A stretch of DNA of 64,000 bases from Flavobacterium aquariorum (GTDB taxonomy: Bacteria > Bacteroidota > Bacteroidia > Flavobacteriales > Flavobacteriaceae), in assembly GCF_003254745.1 (NCBI RefSeq), contig NZ_QKXH01000004.1, positions 280,313 through 344,312 on the forward strand. Reading direction: 5' to 3'. The first letter of the stretch is position 1; every line of letters begins with the position of its first letter. The translations under genes were made by a program, and so were the position numbers. The notes under the pieces are model-generated. The model was not told the DNA's origin. It worked only from the letters and a program-made list of their open reading frames with translations, and did no database searches. Of the stretch, positions 1-8,092 are shown piece after piece.

Positions 1-801
1 GCTGTAGATAAAGAGAATAAGCCTTTTCGTAATGAAAAAGGGGGGCTTGTTTTTAGGCCTGGAGGACACGGCGCTTTGATTGAGAATCTAAATGCAATTG
101 ATGCCGATGTCGTTTTTATCAAAAACATAGACAATGTCTGCCAAAATAATATTGTACAGATTTCTTTTTATAAGAAAGCCTTGGCGGGTGTTTTAATAGA
201 GCTGCAGCATCAAATTTTTGGTTATTTAACAGCATTGGACAGTAATGAAATCACTTCGGAAAAAATTGGTGAAATTTTAGTATTTCTGAGGGAGCAGTTG
301 AATATTGAGTTTAATGATGATTTTCATAAATTCAAATTAAAGAACCAAATCAGTAAATTAAAAGAAACGCTAGACAAACCTATCAGGGTTTGTGGAATGG
401 TGAAAAATGAGGGAGAGCCTGGTGGAGGCCCATTTTGGGTAAGGGGAACAGATGGGAAGTTAGCATTGCAAATTGTAGAAACTTCACAGATTGATTTGAA
501 TAACGCTTCACAATTGAAAATTCTGGCAAATGCAACTCATTTTAATCCAGTGGATTTGGTTTGCGGATTGAAGAATTATCAAAACGAGAAATTTAATTTA
601 AAAGAATTTATCGATCCAAACAGTGGTTTTATAGTGCATAAAAATAATGCTGGAACGGATTTAAAAGCCTACGAACTACCTGGTTTGTGGAATGGAGCAA
701 TGGCCAATTGGCTTACCGTTTTTGTAGAAGTTCCTTTATTTACTTTCAGTCCTGTAAAAACGGTGAATGATTTATTAAAACCAGCTCATCAAGCGATATA
801 A
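1..801 (+). CDS. DUF4301 family protein (5' end outside the window)
   Basis: The frame is open from base 1, so this is the C-terminal part of a gene that begins upstream; the first in-window TTG (position 76) is not a credible start because the preceding codons encode the family-like stretch FRPGGHGALIENLN. The visible 266 residues resemble the Bacteroidota DUF4301 family, whose function is unknown. A glycine-rich stretch EGEPGGGPFWVRG lies in the middle. The RPGGHGAL segment recalls nucleotidyltransferase-type sugar-binding loops, but that is only a resemblance. The stop codon lies directly before the arfB start, so the two are probably co-transcribed. Confidence 0.8.
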   Translation, partial: AVDKENKPFRNEKGGLVFRPGGHGALIENLNAIDADVVFIKNIDNVCQNNIVQISFYKKALAGVLIELQHQIFGYLTALDSNEITSEKIGEILVFLREQLNIEFNDDFHKFKLKNQISKLKETLDKPIRVCGMVKNEGEPGGGPFWVRGTDGKLALQIVETSQIDLNNASQLKILANATHFNPVDLVCGLKNYQNEKFNLKEFIDPNSGFIVHKNNAGTDLKAYELPGLWNGAMANWLTVFVEVPLFTFSPVKTVNDLLKPAHQAI

Positions 802-802
802 A

Positions 803-1204
803 GTGGAAATTCAAACTATCCTTTCAGAGATAAAATATAAGGCTGTAAGAAGCAGTGGTGCCGGTGGACAAAATGTGAATAAAGTTTCGTCCAAAGTGGT
901 ACTGACTTTTGATTTGTCTAATTCTCAAGGGCTCTCTGAAGAAGAGAAGCTTTTGTTAGAAACCAACTTGCAAAACAGACTAACTGGAGATTTATTGTTA
1001 ATCTTGAATTGCGATGAAGATAGGAGTCAGATAAAAAATAAAGAAATTGTCACCAAACGGTTTTTGGATATCATAAAAAAAGGATTGTATGTTCCCAAAG
1101 AACGTAAGCCCACCAAAATACCAAAATCGGCAATCCGTAAAAGAATTAAGGATAAAAAGAATTTATCTCAAACGAAACAAAATAGAAGGAAACCTGATTT
1201 TTAA
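803..1204 (+). CDS. arfB: Peptidyl-tRNA hydrolase ArfB-type ribosome rescue factor
   Basis: This 133-residue protein belongs to the class I release-factor-like family (ArfB/YaeJ), which hydrolyses peptidyl-tRNA on ribosomes stalled without a stop codon. The catalytic GGQ motif is visible near residues 21-23 (SSGAGGQNVNKVSSKV). The C-terminus is a basic tail rich in Lys and Arg (KRIKDKKNLSQTKQNRRKPDF), which in this family enters the empty mRNA channel. The codon-recognition domain of true release factors is absent. The start is a GTG one base after the stop of the upstream gene, and the GGQ region sits at the expected distance from it. Length and both key regions fit the family. Confidence 0.93.
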   Translation: MEIQTILSEIKYKAVRSSGAGGQNVNKVSSKVVLTFDLSNSQGLSEEEKLLLETNLQNRLTGDLLLILNCDEDRSQIKNKEIVTKRFLDIIKKGLYVPKERKPTKIPKSAIRKRIKDKKNLSQTKQNRRKPDF

Positions 1205-1244
1205 ATTTCTTCTCATTCATAATTCATAATTCACAATTTATAAT

Positions 1245-1252
1245 TAATTTTG
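1245..1252 (+). promoter_or_regulatory. Bacteroidota -7 promoter box before the TPP riboswitch
   Basis: TAATTTTG matches the Bacteroidota -7 consensus TAnnTTTG and ends just ahead of the riboswitch, so transcription would start at about 1257. No clear -33 TTTG is seen; the upstream DNA is a run of short TTCATAA-like repeats (about 1212-1244). Confidence 0.55.
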
Positions 1253-1256
1253 CGCT

Positions 1257-1333
1257 GTCTCAAAGGGGTGCTCCAAATAACGAGCTGAGATCATACCCAA
1301 AGAACCTGGGCGGGTAATGCTGCCAAGGGAAAA
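1257..1333 (+). promoter_or_regulatory. TPP riboswitch (THI element) upstream of the TonB receptor
   Basis: The hallmark TPP aptamer segments appear in order: GGGGTGC, GCTGAGA, ATACCC, GAACCTGGGCGGGTAATGC and a closing AAGGGAA. It lies about 100 bases ahead of a TonB-dependent receptor on the same strand, so receptor synthesis should respond to intracellular thiamine pyrophosphate. A hairpin (1335-1371) follows at once and may be part of the expression platform. Confidence 0.93.
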
Positions 1334-1334
1334 A

Positions 1335-1371
1335 ACGACAAAAAATAGTGTTTACACTATCTATTTGTCGT
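1335..1371 (+). promoter_or_regulatory. Hairpin following the TPP aptamer
   Basis: ACGACAAA (1335-1342) pairs with TTTGTCGT (1364-1371), and inside it ATAGTG pairs with CACTAT. There is no strong T-tract after it, so it is not a typical intrinsic terminator. It may be the riboswitch expression platform or an mRNA-stabilising stem. Confidence 0.5.
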
Positions 1372-1436
1372 AGAACAATCATTTATTAATTTAAACAAAA
1401 GAATAATTCCCCCTTTTATTCGTAATTTTTTTACGG

Positions 1437-3644
1437 ATGAAAAATTTATTTAGGCTTAAAGTAGCCAATCTGAAAACGACTCAATTTTCAAAACGTTTTC
1501 TATTTTCTGTTTTCTTTTCTCTATTTTCTATTGTTTCTTTTTCTCAGATAAAAGATACTACAAAGGTTAATCAACTTGATGAAGTATTGGTTTCGGCTAT
1601 TCGTGTTACTACGAAAACGCCCGTTACATTCAGTGATTTGGACAAAAAAGACATCAAGACGAGAAATTTAGGCCAGGACATTCCTATTTTGATGAATTAC
1701 CTGCCTTCTGTTGTGACTACTTCAGATGCTGGGAATGGCTTGGGCTATACCGGAATTCGTGTGCGAGGAAGTGATGCTACCCGTGTAAATGTAACAATCA
1801 ACGGAATTCCCTACAATGACTCTGAAAGTCAAGGGACGTTTTGGGTAAATATGCCTGATTTTGCTTCGTCGGTTCAGAGTTTGCAATTGCAACGTGGAGT
1901 AGGAACTTCTACAAATGGAGCTGCCGCTTTTGGTGCGAGTTTGAATATGTTGACGGATTCCTATTCGGATAAGGCCTCTGGTGAAATTTCTAGTTCTTAT
2001 GGAAGTTTTAATACGTTTAAAAATACCGTAAAATTCAGCACAGGTTTGATGAATGACCATTTTGAAATTGCAGGACGTTTGTCAGTTTTAAAATCAGATG
2101 GATATGTTGATCGAGCGAGCTCTGATTTGAAATCATATTTTCTTCAAGGGACTTATGTAGGGAAAACAACTTTAATCAAAGCGCTGGCTTTTGGCGGAAC
2201 CGAAAAAACGTATCAATCTTGGTTTGGTGTGGATGCAGCTACTTTGGAAAGTGACCGAACTTTCAATGCGGCCGGAATGTTTACAGATGAGTTTGGTAAC
2301 ATTCGTTTTTATAACAATCAAACGGATAATTACCAACAAGATCACTATCAACTGCATTGGAATGAAAGAATTTCTGAAAATTGGAGTACCAATTTAGCAT
2401 TTCATTATACTAAAGGAAAAGGATACTATGAGGAATATAAGGAAGACCAAGATTTTGCTGATTATGGTTTAGCACCAATTCCTGCCGCGCCAACTGTAAA
2501 TACAACTGATCTTGTACGTCAAAAATGGTTGGACAATGATTTTTATGGAACTACTTTCTCTGCCAATTACAAAGAAGATGATTGGGATGTTATTTTAGGT
2601 GGCGGATGGAATAAATATGAAGGAGATCATTTTGGGGAAGTGATTTGGGCAAGATATGCTTCACAAACCGAGTTGGGAGATCATTACTATGATGATTTTG
2701 CATCGAAAACGGATGGCAATATTTTTGCAAAAGCCAATTATCAAATAGCTGATAAATGGAGTTTGTTCGGCGATTTGCAATTGCGAAACGTTACCTATAA
2801 AGCGAATTCACCAGAAACCGGTTTGGTGGATGATAATTTTAATTTCTTTAATCCAAAAGCTGGTATTACCTATGAATTAAGCAAAATGAATAGTTTGTAT
2901 TTTTCATATGCAAGGGCCAACCGTGAGCCAAACAGAACCGATTATGAAAATGGAAGTCCAAAACCGGAAAGACTAAATGATTTTGAATTAGGATGGCGTT
3001 ATCTTTCGGATAAAGTTAAACTGAATGCCAACACGTATTATATGGGATACAAAGATCAATTGGTATTGACCGGAGAGATAGACAATGTTGGTGCGCCAAT
3101 AAGAGCCAATAGCGGAGATAGTTACAGACTTGGATTGGAAGTAGATGCTACTTTTCAGCTTTCAGAAAAATGGGTGTTGCAGCCGAATGTGACTTTGAGT
3201 CAAAATAAAAACAAAGATTTTTATTTTACAAGAGACGGCGTTTTGCAAAATTTAGGAAACACCAATATTGCTTATTCTCCAGATGTAGTTGCTGGAAATC
3301 GTTTAGGATTTACACCTGTTGAAGATTTTCAGATATCATTGTATTCCAAGTTTGTTGGGGAACAGTATATGGCTAACATCGATTCGGAAGGGTCAAAATT
3401 GGACAGTTATTTTGTCAATGACTTGAATGTGTCTTATGAATTTAGACCAAAAAGTATTTTCAAGTCTATTTTGGTTTCAGCTTTGGTCAACAATATTTTT
3501 GATTTGAAGTATGTGAGCAATGGGTATTTCTATACTTATGATGATGACTACAGTAATCCACCAGCAATAACAACAATTGAGGGCGCAGGCTATTATCCTC
3601 AAGCGGGAATTAATTTCTTGGTAGGACTGAGTTTGAAGTTTTAG
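1437..3644 (+). CDS. TonB-dependent outer membrane receptor, probable thiamine uptake
   Basis: This 735-residue protein has an N-terminal signal sequence ending near SIVSFSQ, a likely TonB box (LDEVLVSAIR), a plug domain with the LPSVVTTSDAGNGLGYTGIR region and VTINGIPYNDSESQ, and a long beta-barrel ending in an aromatic/hydrophobic C-terminus (VGLSLKF), as expected for outer membrane barrels. It lacks the N-terminal carboxypeptidase-like extension of SusC transporters, so it is a classical receptor. The TPP riboswitch in its leader is the main evidence for a thiamine or thiamine-precursor substrate; TPP-controlled TonB receptors are known in Bacteroidota. The ATG at 1437 gives a plausible signal peptide. 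Confidence 0.9.
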   Translation: MKNLFRLKVANLKTTQFSKRFLFSVFFSLFSIVSFSQIKDTTKVNQLDEVLVSAIRVTTKTPVTFSDLDKKDIKTRNLGQDIPILMNYLPSVVTTSDAGNGLGYTGIRVRGSDATRVNVTINGIPYNDSESQGTFWVNMPDFASSVQSLQLQRGVGTSTNGAAAFGASLNMLTDSYSDKASGEISSSYGSFNTFKNTVKFSTGLMNDHFEIAGRLSVLKSDGYVDRASSDLKSYFLQGTYVGKTTLIKALAFGGTEKTYQSWFGVDAATLESDRTFNAAGMFTDEFGNIRFYNNQTDNYQQDHYQLHWNERISENWSTNLAFHYTKGKGYYEEYKEDQDFADYGLAPIPAAPTVNTTDLVRQKWLDNDFYGTTFSANYKEDDWDVILGGGWNKYEGDHFGEVIWARYASQTELGDHYYDDFASKTDGNIFAKANYQIADKWSLFGDLQLRNVTYKANSPETGLVDDNFNFFNPKAGITYELSKMNSLYFSYARANREPNRTDYENGSPKPERLNDFELGWRYLSDKVKLNANTYYMGYKDQLVLTGEIDNVGAPIRANSGDSYRLGLEVDATFQLSEKWVLQPNVTLSQNKNKDFYFTRDGVLQNLGNTNIAYSPDVVAGNRLGFTPVEDFQISLYSKFVGEQYMANIDSEGSKLDSYFVNDLNVSYEFRPKSIFKSILVSALVNNIFDLKYVSNGYFYTYDDDYSNPPAITTIEGAGYYPQAGINFLVGLSLKF

Positions 3645-3663
3645 GAAATAATATCTTGGTCAT

Positions 3664-3776
3664 GCGTGAAGGATGGAAGCAAGTTACCAAAGTAACGCGG
3701 ACAGCCTGACACCATAACGAAAAGGGAGCGACTCACCAGTACGATGAGTAGCTCCCTTTTCTTTATGGTGACACGC
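3664..3776 (+). ncRNA. Structured repeat element, copy 1 (Flavo-1-like candidate)
   Basis: A nested structure is visible. GCGTG (3664-3668) pairs with CACGC (3772-3776). A small hairpin GTTAC-CAAA-GTAAC lies at 3683-3696. A long arm begins with CACCATAA against TTATGGTG and continues with AAAAGGGAGC against GCTCCCTTTT. A diverged copy at 16968-17080 has the same layout with compensating changes. The strand of transcription is unproven; the plus strand is chosen because both copies read alike on it. It could be the Rfam Flavo-1 RNA or a mobile palindromic repeat. It follows the TonB receptor gene and may also act as its terminator. Confidence 0.6.
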
Positions 3777-3786
3777 CCGAAAGGAC

Positions 3787-4209
3787 TTAATTGTAAATAC
3801 GAATAAGCGTTTCATTTATTACTTGTACGCGGTATTGTTTCATTGGGTAAGTCGCTGCTGTAGTTGCTTGACCGGTGAAAAGATTGTATTCTTTTTTATC
3901 ACAAGAACAAACGGCATTGATCCCATTGATAGTCATTGTTGAGCAAGAACTTAATTCTTGATTAGGGCAAGCAGCATCAAAAGCATTGTAGCCACTTCCT
4001 GTATAGATGACAATTATACCTCTAGCACCCGCATCAGCATAATAAATGGGATTACTAACGTACTTTAAGTTTGAATAAAGAGGAAAGTTCAGATTCAAGT
4101 CTACTGAGAAAGAATAATTGGGTATATATGGGTTTTTGTTGGAGTTTTCGTTATTGCTGCATCCCAAGAAAAAAAGCGAGATAATAATTATAAGGAAGTA
4201 TTTTTTCAT
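3787..4209 (-). CDS. Lipoprotein with a degenerate Rieske-like domain
   Basis: The 140-residue product has a lipoprotein signal peptide (FFLGC, Cys17), so it should be a membrane-anchored periplasmic or surface protein. The C-terminal half resembles a Rieske fold: ACPNQE at residues 81-86 aligns with the usual CPH motif, and CSCDKKEYNLFTG at 102-114 aligns with CPCHGSRFDLFTG. Both cluster-binding histidines are replaced, by Asn84 and Asp105, so a normal [2Fe-2S] Rieske cluster is unlikely. A -7 box (TAAATTTG on the minus strand, 4241-4248) precedes it. Its role is unknown. Confidence 0.72.
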   Translation of the reverse strand: MKKYFLIIIISLFFLGCSNNENSNKNPYIPNYSFSVDLNLNFPLYSNLKYVSNPIYYADAGARGIIVIYTGSGYNAFDAACPNQELSSCSTMTINGINAVCSCDKKEYNLFTGQATTAATYPMKQYRVQVINETLIRIYN

Positions 4210-4311
4210 GTCAAAAATTAAGTGTAAACTATTAGCGAAACAAATTTAAATTATTTAACTTTGAATTTGTTATGATTAACATATAATTGTAAACTAAAAA
4301 CAAAAATATAC

Positions 4312-4319
4312 TATCTTTG
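4312..4319 (+). promoter_or_regulatory. greA promoter -7 box
   Basis: TATCTTTG fits TAnnTTTG. A TTG about 23 bases upstream (4286-4288) is a loose -33 candidate. Transcription would start near 4325, immediately ahead of a terminator-like hairpin. Confidence 0.6.
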
Positions 4320-4326
4320 TGGAAAG

Positions 4327-4353
4327 AAATCCCGTCCTGATGGGATTTTTTCT
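4327..4353 (+). promoter_or_regulatory. Terminator-like leader hairpin of greA
   Basis: AAATCCCG (4327-4334) pairs with TGGGATTT (4341-4348) around a 6-base loop, and a T-rich run follows to about 4353. It sits between the promoter and the greA ATG, at the very start of the transcript, so it could act as an early attenuator. The rimP-nusA-infB operon (39978-40005) has the same arrangement. Confidence 0.6.
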
Positions 4354-4375
4354 ATTTTATATAAATGACGAAATT

Positions 4376-4852
4376 ATGAGCGCAATATCTTATTACACAG
4401 CGGAAGGATTAAAAAAATTAAGAGAAGAATTAGATTATTTAAAAAGCGTGATGCGCCCAAAGGCATCTCAGGATATAGCAGAAGCAAGGGATAAAGGCGA
4501 TTTATCTGAGAATGCAGAATATGATGCAGCCAAAGAGGCCCAAGGAATGCTGGAAATGAGAATTGCCAAGTTGGAAGAGGTGCATTCTAACGCAAGATTA
4601 ATTGATGAAACGCATTTGGATCTTTCTAAAGTGTTGGTTTTATCGATTGTGAAAATCAAAAACCAAACCAATGGAATGGAAATGAAATACACATTGGTTG
4701 CCGAAAGTGAAGCCGATTTAAAAACTGGTAAAATATCGGTTACTTCTCCTATCGGGAAAGGTTTATTAGGTAAAAAAGTAGGTGAAGTAGCCGAAATTAC
4801 GGTACCTAATGGTGTTTTGAAATTTGAAATTCTTGAAATTTCAAGAGAGTAA
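4376..4852 (+). CDS. greA: Transcription elongation factor GreA
   Basis: GreA rescues backtracked RNA polymerase by stimulating cleavage of the RNA 3' end. The 158-residue protein begins MSAISYYTAEGLKKLREEL and carries the N-terminal coiled coil with the acidic tip typical of Gre factors (IAEARDKGDLSENAEYDAAK). The FKBP-like C-terminal domain holds the SPIGKGLLGKKVGE motif. An upstream in-frame ATG at 4319 would add 19 residues that overlap the promoter and leader hairpin and do not look like GreA, so the start at 4376 is preferred. The gene stands in front of a HIT protein, 58 bases away. Confidence 0.96.
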   Translation: MSAISYYTAEGLKKLREELDYLKSVMRPKASQDIAEARDKGDLSENAEYDAAKEAQGMLEMRIAKLEEVHSNARLIDETHLDLSKVLVLSIVKIKNQTNGMEMKYTLVAESEADLKTGKISVTSPIGKGLLGKKVGEVAEITVPNGVLKFEILEISRE

Positions 4853-4910
4853 TTTTTTAACTGTTGAATCGTTTATTTGGTTAATCAAATAAAAAATAAA
4901 CCAATCGATA

Positions 4911-5300
4911 ATGAGTACTATTTTTAAAAGAATAATTGACGGAGAAATACCTTGTTACAAAGTAGCAGAGGATGAAAATTTCTTGGCTTTTCTGGATGTA
5001 AATCCAAATGCAAAAGGACATACACTTTGTATTCCTAAGAAAGAAGTAGACAAGTTTTTTGATATTGAAGACGATTTATATCTTGGATTAATGGCTTTCT
5101 CCAAAAAAGTGGCCATTGCTTTAGAGAAAACAGTTCCTTGCAAAAGAATAGGCGTGGCTGTTGTGGGACTTGAAGTGCCTCATGCGCATGTTCATTTAAT
5201 TCCTTTGAATGAAATGGGCGAAATGACATTTAGACACAAAGTAAGCTTAACAAAGGAAGAGTTTGAATCTTTGGCAAAAAGTATTCAAGCAAATTTGTAA
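4911..5300 (+). CDS. HIT family nucleotide-binding hydrolase
   Basis: This 129-residue protein belongs to the histidine triad superfamily, which hydrolyses or transfers nucleoside monophosphates from substrates such as AMP-lysine or dinucleoside polyphosphates. The triad HAHVHLIPL is at residues 91-99, with His91, His93 and His95. The N-terminus MSTIFKRIIDGEIPCYKV is typical of the Hint branch. It follows greA and ends in a strong terminator at 5317-5363. The exact substrate cannot be told from sequence. Confidence 0.93.
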   Translation: MSTIFKRIIDGEIPCYKVAEDENFLAFLDVNPNAKGHTLCIPKKEVDKFFDIEDDLYLGLMAFSKKVAIALEKTVPCKRIGVAVVGLEVPHAHVHLIPLNEMGEMTFRHKVSLTKEEFESLAKSIQANL

Positions 5301-5316
5301 AACAATATAGGCTAGT

Positions 5317-5363
5317 AACACGAATCTTTTAAGGAGTAATTTTAAAAGGTTCGTGTTTTTTTA
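5317..5363 (+). terminator. Intrinsic terminator after the HIT gene
   Basis: AACACGAATCTTTTAA (5317-5332) pairs with TTAAAAGGTTCGTGTT (5342-5357) with a single G-T pair, followed by a T-run. The start of the next coding region lies just behind it. Confidence 0.88.
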
Positions 5364-5383
5364 TGCCTAAAAAAGGGATAGTT

Positions 5384-6550
5384 ATGAAATACATATTTTT
5401 ATTTTTGATGTTTACTGTTGTCAGTTTAGGCCAAACCAAAGGGATTTATGATGTGGTTGATGCTAAAATGGACAAGATCCCTTATAATTTGAGTAACACA
5501 ACTGTTGGAATTGCAGAATATATCAATGCAAATTTCAAATCTGAAAATGATAAAGTAAGAGCTGCTTTCTATTGGACGGCCTCAAACATAAGGTATGATA
5601 TTGAGAACATAGAATCCATTGATTACAAAGAGATTTCACAAGATAAAATAAAAAACGCAGTACTTACCAAAAAAGGAGTTTGTATCCATTATGCTGAGGT
5701 CTTTAATGATATTGCCAAAAAAGTGGGAGTCAAATCCTATCTTGTTTTCGGATATACCAAGCAAAATGGGAAAGTAGATATACTGGCACATGCTTGGTGT
5801 GCCGCTAGAATTGACAATGTTTGGTGGCTTTTTGATCCCACTTGGGGAGCGGGTTATGTTGATAAAAAGAAGTTTTTTAAGAAAATAAACAATCTCAATT
5901 ATAAGGTTGCTCCAAGTCAATTTATCGCATCACATATGCCTTTTGATTATTTATGGCAGTTTTTAAATTACCCAGTGACAAATCAAGAATTTATTGAGGG
6001 GAAAACCCTGTTGAATAAAGCCAAACCGAATTTTGATTTCGTTGCTCAAATAGGGGAGTTTGATAATATGTCGGATTTGGATAAAGCAAAAACTTCTTTA
6101 ATCCGAATGGAGAAAAATGGAGTCAAAAACAAATTGATTCAAGAGTTTGTTTTTTCAAAAAAGAGTGAGGTAGATGCTATTCAGAATAATGAAGCAATGG
6201 ATAAGATGCAGGCAATTAGTGACGATTATAATCAAGCAATCACAATGTTTAATGATTTTATTTATTATCGTAATAATAGATTCAAACCAGTTTTGCCAGA
6301 TGAAGCAATTAAGGCTATGATTGAATCTCCAAAACAAAAAATAATAGATTGTCAAAGCCGTATTTATAAGATTGGTGCTTATAATGACAGCAATACGGCA
6401 AGTGTAAAATCATTAAAGAATTCTATAATTGATGTTCTTAAGCAAATCGAAGTGCAAGAAAAATTCGGGAACGATTATTTAAGCAAAAGCAAATCGGGCA
6501 GAAAAGGAATGTTTACCAAAGTGACTTTTTTCGGAATTCCGGTTAAATAA
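5384..6550 (+). CDS. Secreted transglutaminase-like domain protein
   Basis: The 388-residue product has a signal peptide (MKYIFLFLMFTVVSLGQ) and a transglutaminase/protease-like core. The Cys-His-Asp triad is readable as GVCIHYAE, AHAWC and WWLFDPTWGAG. The C-terminal half after about residue 200 has no domain I recognise. An upstream ATG at 5363 would place MPKKGIV before the signal peptide and overlaps the previous terminator, so the start at 5384 is preferred. Family members act as cysteine proteases or cross-linking enzymes outside the cytoplasm, but the substrate here is unknown. Confidence 0.85.
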   Translation: MKYIFLFLMFTVVSLGQTKGIYDVVDAKMDKIPYNLSNTTVGIAEYINANFKSENDKVRAAFYWTASNIRYDIENIESIDYKEISQDKIKNAVLTKKGVCIHYAEVFNDIAKKVGVKSYLVFGYTKQNGKVDILAHAWCAARIDNVWWLFDPTWGAGYVDKKKFFKKINNLNYKVAPSQFIASHMPFDYLWQFLNYPVTNQEFIEGKTLLNKAKPNFDFVAQIGEFDNMSDLDKAKTSLIRMEKNGVKNKLIQEFVFSKKSEVDAIQNNEAMDKMQAISDDYNQAITMFNDFIYYRNNRFKPVLPDEAIKAMIESPKQKIIDCQSRIYKIGAYNDSNTASVKSLKNSIIDVLKQIEVQEKFGNDYLSKSKSGRKGMFTKVTFFGIPVK

Positions 6551-6553
6551 AAT

Positions 6554-7699
6554 TTACGTTTTTCTTAAGACAATTTGCATCGTTGTTCCTTTTCCAATCT
6601 CAGAGTTTAATACTTTGATCGTGCCCTTGTGGTATTCCTCGACAATTCTTTTGGTTAAAGAAAGTCCAAGTCCCCATCCTCTTTTTTTGGTGGTAAAACC
6701 GGTTTCGAATATGCGGTGAAACTCTTTTTTTGGAATGCCGCTGCCGGTATCGGTTACGTTTATTTTTACATGATGATTGTCTTCTTCTATTTCCATTGCC
6801 AATTTCCCCCTTCCTTTCATGGCGTCAATGGAATTTTTGACTAGATTTTCTATAGTCCAACTGTGTAAAGTAGGATTTAATAAAATGTTTATGGGCTTGG
6901 AAGGTGCCTTGAAGGAGAATTCAATTTGGTCAGAAAAGCGAGAAATTAAATAATTATAAGATTGTTTGGTTTCTTCGACTACATCTTTTAATTCTAATTT
7001 GGGCTCTGAACCAATTTTAGAAAAGCGATCGGTAATAGTCAGTAAACGTTCGATATCTTTTTCGATTTCAAGAGTTATGGATTCATCAATATTCTCCATT
7101 TTTAAAATTTCCAACCAACCGATTAATGAAGAAAGAGGTGTTCCTATTTGGTGAGCTGTTTCTTTGGCCATTCCAGCCCACAATTTGTTTTGGGTAGACA
7201 TTTTGTGGCTGAGGTAAAAATTGTAAATAAGAATGCCGCACAAAACGATAATTAGTGACAAAGCGATTGGGTAATATTTTAGTTTACCTATCAAGGAAGA
7301 ATTACCATAATATAATTCCTGTGATTTTCCAGGCGCATAGATGATTTTGATAGGCTCATTTTCGCTTTTTAGTTCGTCCAAATATTCAATAGCTCTTTTT
7401 TTGTTTTTTATGATTTCCTCATCAATATTTACGGAGTTAATAATACTGTCATTCTCAGTCAATATGAGTGGAATTGTGGTATTGTTGTTGAAAATCTGTA
7501 GCGGTAAATCCACTTCGGTATTTTCTTGGGCATTAATTAATGTTTTCTCGGCTGTAGCCCAAAGATTCATTTTTATTCGCTCTTCATTTTTGAATATTTG
7601 AAAAAAAGTATATGTATTCCAAAGAATAATCGTAATTATCAAAAGTGAAATAAAAATAATGATCCAACGTATGGGATTGCTGTTTTCAGAAAAATTCAT
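6554..7699 (-). CDS. Membrane sensor histidine kinase
   Basis: The 381-residue protein has two transmembrane segments (WIIIFISLLIITIILW near the N-terminus and YPIALSLIIVLCGILIYNF near residue 150) flanking a periplasmic sensor region of about 110 residues. The phosphoacceptor region reads ETAHQIGTPLSSLIGW, and the ATPase domain has an N-box (ENLVKNSIDAM), a G1 box (DTGSGIP) and a G2 region (GWGLGLSLTKRI). ATGs further upstream would add about 20 hydrophobic residues, so MNFSENSNPIRW at 7699 is preferred. No response regulator gene is adjacent, so it is an orphan kinase. It converges on the transglutaminase-like gene. Confidence 0.9.
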   Translation of the reverse strand: MNFSENSNPIRWIIIFISLLIITIILWNTYTFFQIFKNEERIKMNLWATAEKTLINAQENTEVDLPLQIFNNNTTIPLILTENDSIINSVNIDEEIIKNKKRAIEYLDELKSENEPIKIIYAPGKSQELYYGNSSLIGKLKYYPIALSLIIVLCGILIYNFYLSHKMSTQNKLWAGMAKETAHQIGTPLSSLIGWLEILKMENIDESITLEIEKDIERLLTITDRFSKIGSEPKLELKDVVEETKQSYNYLISRFSDQIEFSFKAPSKPINILLNPTLHSWTIENLVKNSIDAMKGRGKLAMEIEEDNHHVKINVTDTGSGIPKKEFHRIFETGFTTKKRGWGLGLSLTKRIVEEYHKGTIKVLNSEIGKGTTMQIVLRKT

Positions 7700-8092
7700 A
7701 AAAGTAAATTTGTGGTATAAATATAACGAAATAATAGCCGTCGGATTGTGTTGGTACAAAAAATCATTGTTTCAAATATCCAAATTGTAATTGCTTTTGG
7801 AGCTACTTAACTTCGTTGAATCTCCGATTTCCCGCTGTCCATTATATTCCGGATTAACAAAAACTATGGCAAAAAAACTTGTTTTTCTAAATCGGGAGAT
7901 GCCACTTCTATAAGGTTTAGGGTATTTGTTTTTATATGGAGATATTCATTGTTTTCTTATCGGTCATACATAATTCGCATATCTTCATTGGTGTTTGTTA
8001 CCAATTTAAGGACATGCTCATTTCATAATATAATTGTTGAATTATCGATAATCTAACTGCTATTTTGTTATTTTTGTCCAAATAAAAATTTT
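7700..8092. other. Intergenic region with a decayed repeat end
   Basis: No convincing gene is seen in these 393 bases between two divergent genes. GGAGCTACT at 7799 and TTTCCCGCTGTCC at about 7828-7840 resemble the left end of a repeat better seen at 58932-59013, separated here by about 20 extra bases. TATTTTTG at 8069-8076 fits a -7 box for the flavin reductase-like gene; no clear -33 element is placed for it. Confidence 0.5.

Noticed and set aside
4319..4375. Longer GreA N-terminus from an upstream ATG
   Set aside because: It would overlap the -7 box and the leader hairpin and does not look like GreA.
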